64,000 bases of DNA from CALMEC01 sp964628685 (GTDB lineage Bacteria; Actinomycetota; Thermoleophilia; Miltoncostaeales; Miltoncostaeaceae). A program made the position numbers and the translations under genes. The notes beneath the pieces are model-generated. The model was given only the letters and a program-made list of their open reading frames with translations, was not told the DNA's origin and ran no database searches. Position 1 is the stretch's first letter, and the number at the start of each line of letters is the position of its first letter. Location: the NCBI GenBank assembly GCA_964628685.1, contig CAZVNM010000003.1, forward strand, positions 186,001-250,000. Reading direction: 5' to 3'. Of this stretch, positions 16,931 through 24,612 are shown piece after piece.

Positions 16931-18493
16931 GTGGCACGCATCGGATGGCCGGTCATCGGCGTCGGCATTGCCGCGTTGGCCGCAGGAACGGCGTTCGCCG
17001 GAACGCAGTACGCGAACCGGGCGTCGGTGAGTGCGCCCACGCCGGCGCCGGGCGCGGCGGTCGCGACAAGCACACCGGTCGTGGCGTTCCGCGCCGGCAA
17101 CGTCGAGCACCTCTCCGACCTGAAGGTCACCCTCAACGGGCGTGATGTCACACCGACGCTCGGCCGCACCGCCGACGGGCGCGTGGTCGTCCCCATGCGC
17201 GGGCTGAAGGACGGCTCGCACCGCATCGACGTCCGCGCCTCCACGCGCAACGTCTTCTCGCGCTCGGTGGCCTACGGCTGGGACTTCGAGGTGGACACCA
17301 CGAAGCCCACGCTCAAGGTGGCGTCACCCAAGCCCGACGCCGAGATCGGCAAGCGCCAGGTGCCGTTCAGGGGCACCACCGAGCCCGGCGCCCGGGTCAC
17401 GATCGCCTGGAAGGGCGGCAAGCGCACCGTGACGGCGAAGGCCAACGGCGCCTGGGCCACGCAGATCCGCATGAAGGAGGGCCCCGCCAAGTTCACGCTG
17501 CGGTCCGCCGACCGCGCCGGCAACGCCATCGCCGACACCCGCGCCGTCACCGTCGACACCAAGGCGCCCCGGCTCACGCTCGCCAAGGTCGCCACCGAGA
17601 TGACCGAGACCGATGCGCCGGTCTTCTCCGGCTCCATCGCCGGCGAGACACCCGACCGGGTGACCGTCGGAGCGACGATCAACGGCCGGGTCATCACGCC
17701 CGCCAAGGCCGGGGCCACCACGGCGTCCACCACCACCTCCACCAGCGCCGACCCGTCCGTCACCTTCGACGGCAACCGGTTCACGGTGACGGTCGGCACC
17801 CTCCCGCAGGGGCTCAACCGGGTGACCGTCTTCGCCGCCGACCCGGCCGGCAACCGGTCGCAGAAGGCGTTCAACGTGCGGGTGGACAGCACCGAGGAGT
17901 TCGGCTCCAAGGACATGGTGCAGGGCGCGCGCGGTGACGACGTCAGGCGACTGCAGCAGTCGCTGGTGGACCGCGGCTTCAAGAAGGTCAAGGTCACCGG
18001 CGTGTTCGACGCCCGCACCACCCAGGGCGTGCGCAACTACCAGCGGGTCCACAAGCTCTCCACCAACGGCGTCTTCGGCCCCCGCACCCGGGAGGCCTTC
18101 GTCGGCAAGATCGTCGTCGACCTCCGCAAGTTCCGGCTGCAGCTCTGGCGGGACGGCAAGGTCGTCCGCACCCACCGGGTGGCCATCGGCGCGCCGGGCT
18201 ACCCGACGCCCGTTGGCCAGTTCACCGTGGTCAACAAGCAGGTCGACCCGACCTGGCTGCCGCCCGACAGCGACTGGGCGAAGGGCCTCGGCCCGATCCC
18301 GCCGGGACCCGGCAACCCCCTCGGCACACGCTGGATCGGCACGTCCGCGCCCGCGGTCGGCATCCACGGCACCTACGCCGACGGGTCGATCGGCACCGCC
18401 GCCAGCCACGGGTGCATCCGCATGCACATCCCCGAGGTGGAGGCGCTCTTCGAGGAGGTCTCCGTCGGCATGCCTGTCATCATCCGGCCATGA
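16931..18493 (+). CDS. L,D-transpeptidase with Ig-like and peptidoglycan-binding domains
   Basis: This 520-aa exported protein should cross-link peptidoglycan by L,D-transpeptidation or attach proteins to it. The N terminus is a signal anchor (IGWPVIGVGIAALAAGTAFA). Two or three Ig-like beta domains follow (to ~330). A PG_binding_1 domain comes next (GARGDDVRRLQQSLVDRGFK to GVFGPRTREAF), and then a YkuD domain to the C terminus. The YkuD active site is complete: GIHGTY and SHGCIRM with catalytic C495. GTG 16931 is chosen for its strong ribosome binding site and the clean signal peptide; the frame stays open upstream. The stop overlaps the thioredoxin start (ATGA). Confidence 0.92.
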   Translation: MARIGWPVIGVGIAALAAGTAFAGTQYANRASVSAPTPAPGAAVATSTPVVAFRAGNVEHLSDLKVTLNGRDVTPTLGRTADGRVVVPMRGLKDGSHRIDVRASTRNVFSRSVAYGWDFEVDTTKPTLKVASPKPDAEIGKRQVPFRGTTEPGARVTIAWKGGKRTVTAKANGAWATQIRMKEGPAKFTLRSADRAGNAIADTRAVTVDTKAPRLTLAKVATEMTETDAPVFSGSIAGETPDRVTVGATINGRVITPAKAGATTASTTTSTSADPSVTFDGNRFTVTVGTLPQGLNRVTVFAADPAGNRSQKAFNVRVDSTEEFGSKDMVQGARGDDVRRLQQSLVDRGFKKVKVTGVFDARTTQGVRNYQRVHKLSTNGVFGPRTREAFVGKIVVDLRKFRLQLWRDGKVVRTHRVAIGAPGYPTPVGQFTVVNKQVDPTWLPPDSDWAKGLGPIPPGPGNPLGTRWIGTSAPAVGIHGTYADGSIGTAASHGCIRMHIPEVEALFEEVSVGMPVIIRP

Positions 18494-18822
18494 GCGTCAC
18501 CGACGTCACCGAGGCCACCTGGGAAGCACAGGTCCTGGGCGCGGATCGCCCCGTCCTCGTGGACGTGTGGGCCGAGTGGTGCATCCCGTGCAAGCGGGTC
18601 GAGCCGATGCTGGCCGACGCCTCCACGCGCTACGGCGACCGCATCCACCTGATGCGGTTGGACGCGGACGACGCACCCAACCTGGTCGCGCGGCATGAGA
18701 TCCTGACGATGCCGACGCTGCTGCTGTTCAACGGCGGCGAGTTGGTGGGGCAGATCTCCGGCGTGCCGCGTCGCGACCAGCTGCCCGAGCTCATCGAAAC
18801 GATCGTCGACCCGGAGGGGTGA
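18490..18822 (+). CDS. Thioredoxin
   Basis: This 110-aa single-domain thioredoxin has the redox motif WCIPC (C31, C34), the preceding VDVWAEW strand and the cis-proline loop MPTLLLF. It has no signal peptide, so it is cytoplasmic. The usual Gly between the cysteines is replaced by Ile, which would change the redox potential. ATG 18490 overlaps the L,D-transpeptidase stop, and a 77-aa gene follows at once. Its substrate is not evident from the neighbours. Confidence 0.93.
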   Translation: MSVTDVTEATWEAQVLGADRPVLVDVWAEWCIPCKRVEPMLADASTRYGDRIHLMRLDADDAPNLVARHEILTMPTLLLFNGGELVGQISGVPRRDQLPELIETIVDPEG

Positions 18823-18823
18823 G

Positions 18824-19057
18824 GTGGCCATCTACTTCAGCATCGCTACATGCCAGCCGTTCGCGAAGCTGGTCACCGAACCGGTCGAGGGGTTCGAGGG
18901 TGTCGAGAGCGTGACCGCCGACGGCGCGATCGTGGGCCTGCGTCTGGAGGACCCGCGCTCGGTCGTCCGCCTGGACGAGATCATCGACACGCTCAACCTG
19001 AGCCCGGACCGCATGTGGGCCAAGCTCCGCGCCGACAACGACCCGGTGCGGACCTGA
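18824..19057 (+). CDS. Small hypothetical protein (77 aa)
   Basis: A 77-aa acidic cytoplasmic protein that I do not recognise. It starts at GTG two bases after the thioredoxin stop and ends just before the converging subtilase gene. It has an SIATCQPFAKLV N terminus, a beta-rich middle and a helical C terminus (VRLDEIIDTLNLSPDRMWAKL). Its tight position suggests co-translation with thioredoxin, and it is probably real because its codon use matches the neighbours. Confidence 0.65.
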   Translation: MAIYFSIATCQPFAKLVTEPVEGFEGVESVTADGAIVGLRLEDPRSVVRLDEIIDTLNLSPDRMWAKLRADNDPVRT

Positions 19058-19061
19058 TCCC

Positions 19062-20750
19062 CTAGCGGACGATCGCGAGGGTGCGCTTGCCGGTGCCCGT
19101 GGTCGTCCTGGCGGTGACCGTCACCCGGTAGCGACCGGCGCGGGGCGCGGGAACGACGATTCGGAAGGTGCTGCGGGCGGTGGTGCGCCGGGCGGCCGCG
19201 CGACCCGTCCTGGTCGACACCGCGCGTGCGACGACGGTGGCGCGGGCGCTCACCCGACCGGTGACGATGAGGCGGTTGGCCCGCCGCACGACCCGCACCG
19301 AGCGGATCGGGTTCGCGGGACGCGCGGCGACGGCCGGACGCTGGGCGGCGGGGGCGACGGGGGCCGGCCGCGACGGGCTCGCCGGAGCGGACGACTGCGC
19401 GACGACCGGCACACCGGTGGCGGCGACCGCGGCACGCGCGTCGATCACGCCGGCGCCGGAGGCGAGGTCGACACCGGGGACGTCGGTGTCGGTCGCCGTG
19501 CCGCGCAGGATCGCGCGGATCTGCTCGGTGGTGAGCGTCGGGTTGGCCTGCTTCAGGAGGGCGACGGTCCCGGCGACGTGGGGCGCGGCCATCGACGTGC
19601 CGGTGTAGCCGCCGAACCCGCCCGGAATGGTGGACACGATGCCGACGCCCGGGGCGACGACGTCCGGCTTGCCGATCGTGATGGTCGTGCCGGTGAGGCT
19701 CCAGGTGGTCTGGCCGCGGGCCGATCCGCTCCAGACCGAACGGTCCTGGTCGGTGGCGCCCACCGTGATGACCTCGGGGTAGGAGGCGGGGCTCACGACC
19801 TCGCCGCCCGAGTTGCCGCTGCTGAAGACGGGCGTGATGCCCATCGCGACCCAGGTCTGGACCATCGGGCGAAACCACTCGTTCTGGGCGCCCAGCGAGG
19901 TCCACGAGTTGTTGATCACCGTCGGGAAGTCGGCGGTGGCCGGGTTGCCGTCCGGGTCGGTCATCCACTGGGCCGCCGCCAGCAGTCGCGACGAGGTGGA
20001 GGCGCCGTCGGCGCCCATGGCCTTGGCCACCACGATCTGGGCGTCCGGTGCGACGCCGACGCGGCTCCCGCCGGTGTTGCGGGCGACCATGGTCCCGACC
20101 GTGTGGGTGCCGTGGCCGTTGTCGTCGTACGGGGCCGGGTTGCCGCCGACGAAGTCCCTCCACGCCACGACCGAGGCCGCCAGCTGGGCGTTGGCCGCGT
20201 CGACGCCGGTGTCGATGCTGCCGATGCGGATGCCGCGGCCGGTCAGGCCGTAGGTGCTCCAGACCGCCGGGGCGTTGATCGCGTCGACGCCCCAGCCGGT
20301 GACCGCCGACGTCGCGGGGGTGCCGGCCGTGACCCGGACGGGGATGTCCAGGTCGATGGAGCGGACCGCCGGGTTGGTCGCGAGGTCGGCGACCTCGTCG
20401 GCCGAGACCCGGGTGGCGATGGCGTTGACCAGCCAGAAGCGGCGTGCCGGCCCATCCAGGTCGGCCATGACCTCGCCCTGCGTGGCGGCGGCGGTGGAGC
20501 GCAGGCGGCGGATGAGGGCGGCGGCGGAGGTCGTCTCGCCGGCGTCCACCTGGTCCTCGAGGGTGATCACGACGGGCACCTGCGCCGCGGGGGCGGCGGC
20601 CAGTTCGGCGGCGAGATGCTGGCTCACGCGGGAGGTGTCGGCCTGCGCGGTCGTCGCAAGGGTCCCGATCGTGAGGAGCGCGCTCGCGAAGGTGACAAGC
20701 GATCCGTGCCTGAATCCGCGAGACGAGCGCCGTCCGTGGCGTCCGTTCAT
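19062..20750 (-). CDS. Secreted subtilisin-like serine protease (S8)
   Basis: This 562-aa extracellular protease has a signal peptide (to about residue 38, ending TTAQA), an I9-like propeptide (57-135) and an S8 peptidase domain. The catalytic triad is complete: D180 (SIDTGVD), H213 (NGHGTHTVG) and S386 (GTSMAAPHVAG). The oxyanion Asn is in VINNSW. A Pro/Ala-rich linker (~455-490) leads to a C-terminal beta domain rich in Arg, Thr and Val, possibly a cell-wall anchor. The 450-nt region upstream, toward the FKBP gene, contains the 145-bp tandem repeat. Confidence 0.93.
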   Translation of the reverse strand: MNGRHGRRSSRGFRHGSLVTFASALLTIGTLATTAQADTSRVSQHLAAELAAAPAAQVPVVITLEDQVDAGETTSAAALIRRLRSTAAATQGEVMADLDGPARRFWLVNAIATRVSADEVADLATNPAVRSIDLDIPVRVTAGTPATSAVTGWGVDAINAPAVWSTYGLTGRGIRIGSIDTGVDAANAQLAASVVAWRDFVGGNPAPYDDNGHGTHTVGTMVARNTGGSRVGVAPDAQIVVAKAMGADGASTSSRLLAAAQWMTDPDGNPATADFPTVINNSWTSLGAQNEWFRPMVQTWVAMGITPVFSSGNSGGEVVSPASYPEVITVGATDQDRSVWSGSARGQTTWSLTGTTITIGKPDVVAPGVGIVSTIPGGFGGYTGTSMAAPHVAGTVALLKQANPTLTTEQIRAILRGTATDTDVPGVDLASGAGVIDARAAVAATGVPVVAQSSAPASPSRPAPVAPAAQRPAVAARPANPIRSVRVVRRANRLIVTGRVSARATVVARAVSTRTGRAAARRTTARSTFRIVVPAPRAGRYRVTVTARTTTGTGKRTLAIVR

Positions 20751-20946
20751 GCCGTGTGTATCGGTTCTGGGAGGTTGCTGCTTGAGCCGAGGACCGGTCC
20801 GGATCGCCCGTCGGGCCGCACCTTCGGCGACCCGGGGTCGGATGGGGGCGGAACGTCACGCGGCGACGGGTCATTTCACCCGCCGGGTGCACCCCGGCGA
20901 GCCTGCGGGGACACGCCGGACATGGGGCCTGGCCACGCGACCGCGG

Positions 20947-21236
20947 GCCGGTGACGCGCGGACGGTCCAGCGACCGAGCGTTCACACGAACAAGGGATAC
21001 GGCGGACCGGCGCCCACCCGTCCGGGACACGCCGAACCCGGGGCCCCACAAGCCCGCTACCGCCTGGTCACGCCCGGAATGTCGACCGCGAGCCGGTGAC
21101 GGACAGACGTCCCGGCGACCGAACGTTCACACGAACAAGGGGTAGGACGGACCGGCGCCCACCCGTTCGGGACACGGCGAACCCGGGCCCCGCGGGCCCG
21201 CTACTGCTTGGTCACGCCCAGGATGTCGACCGCGAA
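20947..21236. repeat. Two 145-bp tandem units that include the FKBP gene 3' end
   Basis: Units at 20947-21091 and 21092-21236 align over their full length with scattered substitutions. Each starts GCCGGTGACG, contains TTCACACGAACAAGG, and ends GTCGACCGCGA. The second unit runs into the last ~12 codons of the FKBP gene; the first keeps a readable copy of that tail. A weaker partial unit precedes them from about 20890. The stretch 20751-20946 holds no gene I can support. Confidence 0.85.
21184..21200 (-). terminator. Hairpin after the FKBP gene
   Basis: CGGGCCC-CGC-GGGCCCG, a 7-bp G+C stem with a 3-nt loop, lies immediately downstream of the FKBP stop on the minus strand. The matching place in the upstream repeat unit (around 21039-21055) has lost the symmetry. 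Confidence 0.45.
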
Positions 21237-22112
21237 GACCAGTGTGTCGGTTCCCGAGAGACCCGCCTGCGGGTTGCCGCCGGTGCCGTAGCCGTCCTCG
21301 GGCGGGATGACGAGCAGGACCCGGCTGCCGATCGGCTGACCGACGAGCCCCTTGTCCCAGCCCGGGATGACCTGGTCGACACCGATCGGGAAGCTGGCGG
21401 GGCTGCCACGGCCCCACGAGCTGTCGAACTCGCGGCCACCCTGCCAGACGAGACCCTCGTACTGGGCGATGATCGTGTCGCCGCGCTTGACCTCCGGACC
21501 GGTTCCCCGGATGACGGGCTGGACGACGAGCTCGTCGGGGGCGGGGCCGGGCGGGATCGTGACGGTGGGTGCGCGTCCCGGCGTGGAGGTGACCGTCGGA
21601 AGCCCGGCGGGGATGGCGACCGGGGTGCCGGAGACGGGCGGGTACGCGACCCCGGTCACGTCGATGACGGCGACCACGGCCTTCGGTGACTCCTGGCCGG
21701 GCATCATCTGCGCCGGGTCCTGCGGCGGTGTGGGCAGGACCATCATGATCCGCGAGCCGACCCGCTTGCCGGCGATGGCCTCGTTGAGGCCGGGCGTCGT
21801 GCTCTTCACGCTGTTGAGCGGCACCGGCCCGCCCTGGGTGTAGGTGTCGCCCAGCTCCTCGCCGGTGGGCCATGCGACGGCCGAATAGTTGACGTCGGCG
21901 ACCGCGCCCGGGCGCACCAGCTCGCCGTCACCCGCCTTGACGACCGTGACGGAGAGGCCGCGCGGGTCACCGTCCGGCACGACGACCGTCGGCTTCTCAC
22001 CGAATTCGCCGCTCACCGTCGGCAGATCGTCGGCCACGTCGCCGCACCCGGCGGCGACCAGACCGACGCCCGTGAGGACGAGGGCGCAGGAGAGGATGCG
22101 TACGCGCTTCAC
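21201..22112 (-). CDS. FKBP-type peptidyl-prolyl isomerase lipoprotein, two domains
   Basis: A 303-aa lipoprotein with a lipobox (LVAAGC, lipidated C23), so it acts on the outer face of the membrane, probably folding exported proteins. It has two FKBP-like domains: a degenerate one at ~60-170 and a canonical one at ~205-303. The second shows YEGLVWQGGREFDSSW, VIPGWDKGL, IPPEDGYG and the closing DTLVFAVDILGV. GTG 22112 is chosen because it gives the lipoprotein signal directly and has a TACCGT -10 box 6 nt upstream. The last ~12 codons lie in a tandem repeat. Confidence 0.9.
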   Translation of the reverse strand: MKRVRILSCALVLTGVGLVAAGCGDVADDLPTVSGEFGEKPTVVVPDGDPRGLSVTVVKAGDGELVRPGAVADVNYSAVAWPTGEELGDTYTQGGPVPLNSVKSTTPGLNEAIAGKRVGSRIMMVLPTPPQDPAQMMPGQESPKAVVAVIDVTGVAYPPVSGTPVAIPAGLPTVTSTPGRAPTVTIPPGPAPDELVVQPVIRGTGPEVKRGDTIIAQYEGLVWQGGREFDSSWGRGSPASFPIGVDQVIPGWDKGLVGQPIGSRVLLVIPPEDGYGTGGNPQAGLSGTDTLVFAVDILGVTKQ

Positions 22113-22118
22113 GCCGTT

Positions 22119-22124
22119 ACGGTA
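22119..22124 (-). promoter_or_regulatory. -10 element of the leaderless FKBP gene
   Basis: TACCGT on the minus strand ends 6 nt before GTG 22112, with only AACGGC between. No ribosome binding site fits. Confidence 0.5.
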
Positions 22125-22200
22125 GCGGATGGCGACGTGTCGGCACCCCGTGTCGGTCCCGCCCCGCGTGGCCCGGCGGCTCCCCGCCCGCCGACCCGCG

Positions 22201-22600
22201 ACGGGTCCGTGACGACCCACGCGAATCGGATACGCCTGCGTTCAAATGAACCGCGATCGACGTCCCGTTGAACGACCCGGCCAGCCGACGCAGCGCCGGT
22301 CACCGGGAATCGCACGGGCACGGGACCCACGGGAACCGTCACGCCACCGCGACGAACCGCGGCGAAACCGTCACACAGCACCCACACCAGCGCGCAATGA
22401 ACGACGACCGACGTCCAATTGAGCGAACAGCCCATCCCCCGACCCGGCAACCCCCGAGATCGCACTCACCGCCCATCAGCCCACGGGAACCCGTCACGAC
22501 TCTGCGACGAACCGCGGCGAAACCGTCACACACCACCCACACCACCGTGCGAATGAACGGCGGCCGATGTCCAATTGAGCGTTCGCCGGAGTCCCACGAC
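22201..22600. repeat. Tandem intergenic repeat, about 151-156 bp period
   Basis: Three units are anchored at AATGAAC (22245, 22396, 22552). Units two and three share GACGAACCGCGGCGAAACCG (from 22351 and 22506) and CCAATTGAGCG. Unit one is more diverged but holds an exact GTTC-AAAT-GAAC palindrome (22240-22251). The array fills the region between the divergent FKBP and AraC genes. I see no gene in it. Confidence 0.75.
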
Positions 22601-22640
22601 ATCCGCCGGGGACGATGATCTGCCATGGTCCGCGCACGCC

Positions 22641-23543
22641 ATGGGCACCCCCACGCGCACGCCACGCGACCTCACCGTGGACCGACTCGACGCGTCCGGT
22701 TCGGACATCCGGGTGCTCCTGCTGCACGACGCACGTCTGGGAACCGCCGCCGGCGACGAGGTGCGCGCACCGCACCGCCACGACTATCACGAGCTCTTCT
22801 GGATCCGGGCGGGCGACGGCGTTCACTACATCGACGGTGAGGAGTCCCCGCTGCGCGCCGGGACGGTGACCCTCGTGCGCCACGGCCAGGTCCACACGCT
22901 CACCTGCGCCGAGGGGATCGACGGCGCGGTCGTGCGCTTCCGGGCCACCATGCTGGCGCCCGAGTCACTCACGCGGTCGAGCCCGACCTGGTTGCTGCAC
23001 GACACCCACGTCCGCGACATCGAGGTGCCGGCCGGCGCACGTGACGCGATCGACGGGACCATCCGCACCCTCGCCGCCGAGATCGCCCGCCCACCGGACG
23101 AGAGCAGCCTGCCCATCCAACGGCATCTGCTCTCGACGCTGCTTCTGTGGGTGCAGCGCTGGTACGACGCCGCCGGGGCCGAGCGACCGCGGGCCAACGA
23201 CCCCGAGGCCCGGCTGGCGCGGGACTTCGCCAACCTCCTGGAGCGTGACTTCGCACGCCGTCACGACGCCGTGCACTACGCCGACGCGCTCGGCGTGACG
23301 CAGGCGGCCCTGACCCGCGCGGTGAGCGCGAGCACGGGCCGGACCACCAAGGAGCTCATCACCCAGCGGATCATGCTGGAGGCATCGCGCCTCCTGCGGT
23401 TCACCGACCTCACCGTCGGGGAGATCGCGTTTCGCACCGGGTATCGCGATCAGCTCTACTTCTCGCGGGCATTCCGACGGGCCACGGGCGACAGTCCGAG
23501 CGCGTACCGCGAATCGGCCCGGGCGGTCGTGGGCGAACCCTGA
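22641..23543 (+). CDS. AraC-family transcriptional regulator
   Basis: A 300-aa regulator with an N-terminal cupin-like sensing domain (PHRHDYHELFWIRAG, then HTLTCAEG) and a C-terminal double helix-turn-helix. The DNA-binding part covers about the last 100 residues: DALGVTQAALTRAVSASTGR is the first HTH, and VGEIAFRTGYRDQLYFSRAF with SPSAYRES is the conserved second HTH and tail. The ligand is unknown. The ATG at 22641 starts just before the first conserved strand; the frame is open further upstream into the repeat array. The gene begins about 40 nt after the array, so the repeats may influence it. Confidence 0.9.
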   Translation: MGTPTRTPRDLTVDRLDASGSDIRVLLLHDARLGTAAGDEVRAPHRHDYHELFWIRAGDGVHYIDGEESPLRAGTVTLVRHGQVHTLTCAEGIDGAVVRFRATMLAPESLTRSSPTWLLHDTHVRDIEVPAGARDAIDGTIRTLAAEIARPPDESSLPIQRHLLSTLLLWVQRWYDAAGAERPRANDPEARLARDFANLLERDFARRHDAVHYADALGVTQAALTRAVSASTGRTTKELITQRIMLEASRLLRFTDLTVGEIAFRTGYRDQLYFSRAFRRATGDSPSAYRESARAVVGEP

Positions 23544-23654
23544 TCCCGTCGTCCCCGCGACGGCCGCGCCCACGCCCCACGCCGCCGTGATCCTCCACAC
23601 GGGGGTCTCAGCTCCCGAGCGCACCCGGCGGGACCGCTCGGTGGTGACTCGGCA

Positions 23655-23668
23655 CCCGGCGCGCCGGG
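23655..23668. terminator. Self-complementary GC block between converging genes
   Basis: CCCGGCGCGCCGGG lies between the 3' ends of the AraC gene (+) and the hydrolase gene (-). It can fold as a 5-bp stem with a CGCG loop and may end transcription from either side. Confidence 0.3.
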
Positions 23669-23669
23669 C

Positions 23670-24491
23670 TCAGGCCGCGGCCGGCTCCCGCGCCACCACC
23701 GTGCGCTCGACCCAGTGGAGGATGCGCTCGGCGGCATCGCGCCAGCGGCCGTCCATCATCATGGCGTGGGCGAGGCCCGGCACCATGTCGGCCTGGACGT
23801 CGTAGAACGCGGCGGTGTCGGCGACGATCGACGGCGCCACCAGCACGTCGTCCTCGGCCCCCATCACCATCACCGGAAGCCGCAGGTCCGCCGGATCGAG
23901 CCGCAGGGGGTCGAGGCCGAGCATGTCGAACCCGACGGCCTGCGACTCGGCCTGCGCACGGTCGAGCAGGGCCCACACCCGTTCCTCGGGCGCGTCCCGT
24001 GACAGGAGCAGACCGCGCATCGCCGCCGGGGTGACGGTCGCGGGTCCCAGCCAGACCAGCATCAGCATCTGCTGGAAGGCCAGCGGGTGGCGCACCGCCA
24101 TCCGCATGTTGACCGGAAGCAGGCCGTCCGGCGGAACCGAGGCCATGAGGACCATGCCCGCCGCCGCATCGGGGTGCGACTCGAGGTACTTCTGGACCAC
24201 CATGCCGCCCATCGAGTGCCCCACGAGGACGGGCGGGGCGGGAAGGTCCGCCACGACCCGCGCGACGTCGGCGACGTAGTCGGCCAGGCGCCACGTGACG
24301 AGCCGCATGCGGCCGTCACTGCGGCCGTGACCGCGGAGGCTGAGCGCGTGCGCATCGAAGCCGTGCTCGGCGAAGAACGGCAGGAAATATTCGTCCCAGG
24401 AGCGGGCGTCGGAGTACGAACCGTGCACGAACAGCAGCGGGGTGTCGTTGCCCGCCGCAGCCGATCGATGGCTGATCACCTCGAGGTGCAC
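23670..24491 (-). CDS. Alpha/beta hydrolase
   Basis: A 273-aa cytoplasmic alpha/beta-hydrolase. Visible elements are the oxyanion strand LLFVHGSYSDARSW, RGHGRSDG, the nucleophile elbow GHSMGGMV, the acid in GAEDDVLV and the His in GLAHAMMM, giving a complete Ser-Asp-His triad. The substrate is not predictable (esterase or lysophospholipase-like). GTG 24491 has a GGGCAGGAG site about 6 nt upstream. A TAGCCT -10 lies at 24526-24521, so this message has a short normal leader. Confidence 0.85.
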   Translation of the reverse strand: MHLEVISHRSAAAGNDTPLLFVHGSYSDARSWDEYFLPFFAEHGFDAHALSLRGHGRSDGRMRLVTWRLADYVADVARVVADLPAPPVLVGHSMGGMVVQKYLESHPDAAAGMVLMASVPPDGLLPVNMRMAVRHPLAFQQMLMLVWLGPATVTPAAMRGLLLSRDAPEERVWALLDRAQAESQAVGFDMLGLDPLRLDPADLRLPVMVMGAEDDVLVAPSIVADTAAFYDVQADMVPGLAHAMMMDGRWRDAAERILHWVERTVVAREPAAA

Positions 24492-24520
24492 GTCAACTCC
24501 TGCCCGAGACGTGTGTCATC

Positions 24521-24526
24521 AGGCTA
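24521..24526 (-). promoter_or_regulatory. -10 element of the hydrolase gene
   Basis: TAGCCT on the minus strand predicts a start near 24514 and a leader of about 23 nt carrying AGGAG before GTG 24491. Confidence 0.4.
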
Positions 24527-24612
24527 CGACGCCCCGGGACCCCCGCGCCGTCGGGAGGCCCGCCTCGCGTGCGTTTGACATCCGCACACCGGGACAGGAT
24601 GCCCGGCGCCCG

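Noticed and set aside
18490..18822. Longer thioredoxin starting at 18412
   Set aside because: The extension overlaps the transpeptidase active-site codons and translates to a His/Arg-rich shadow; ATG 18490 gives a standard thioredoxin.
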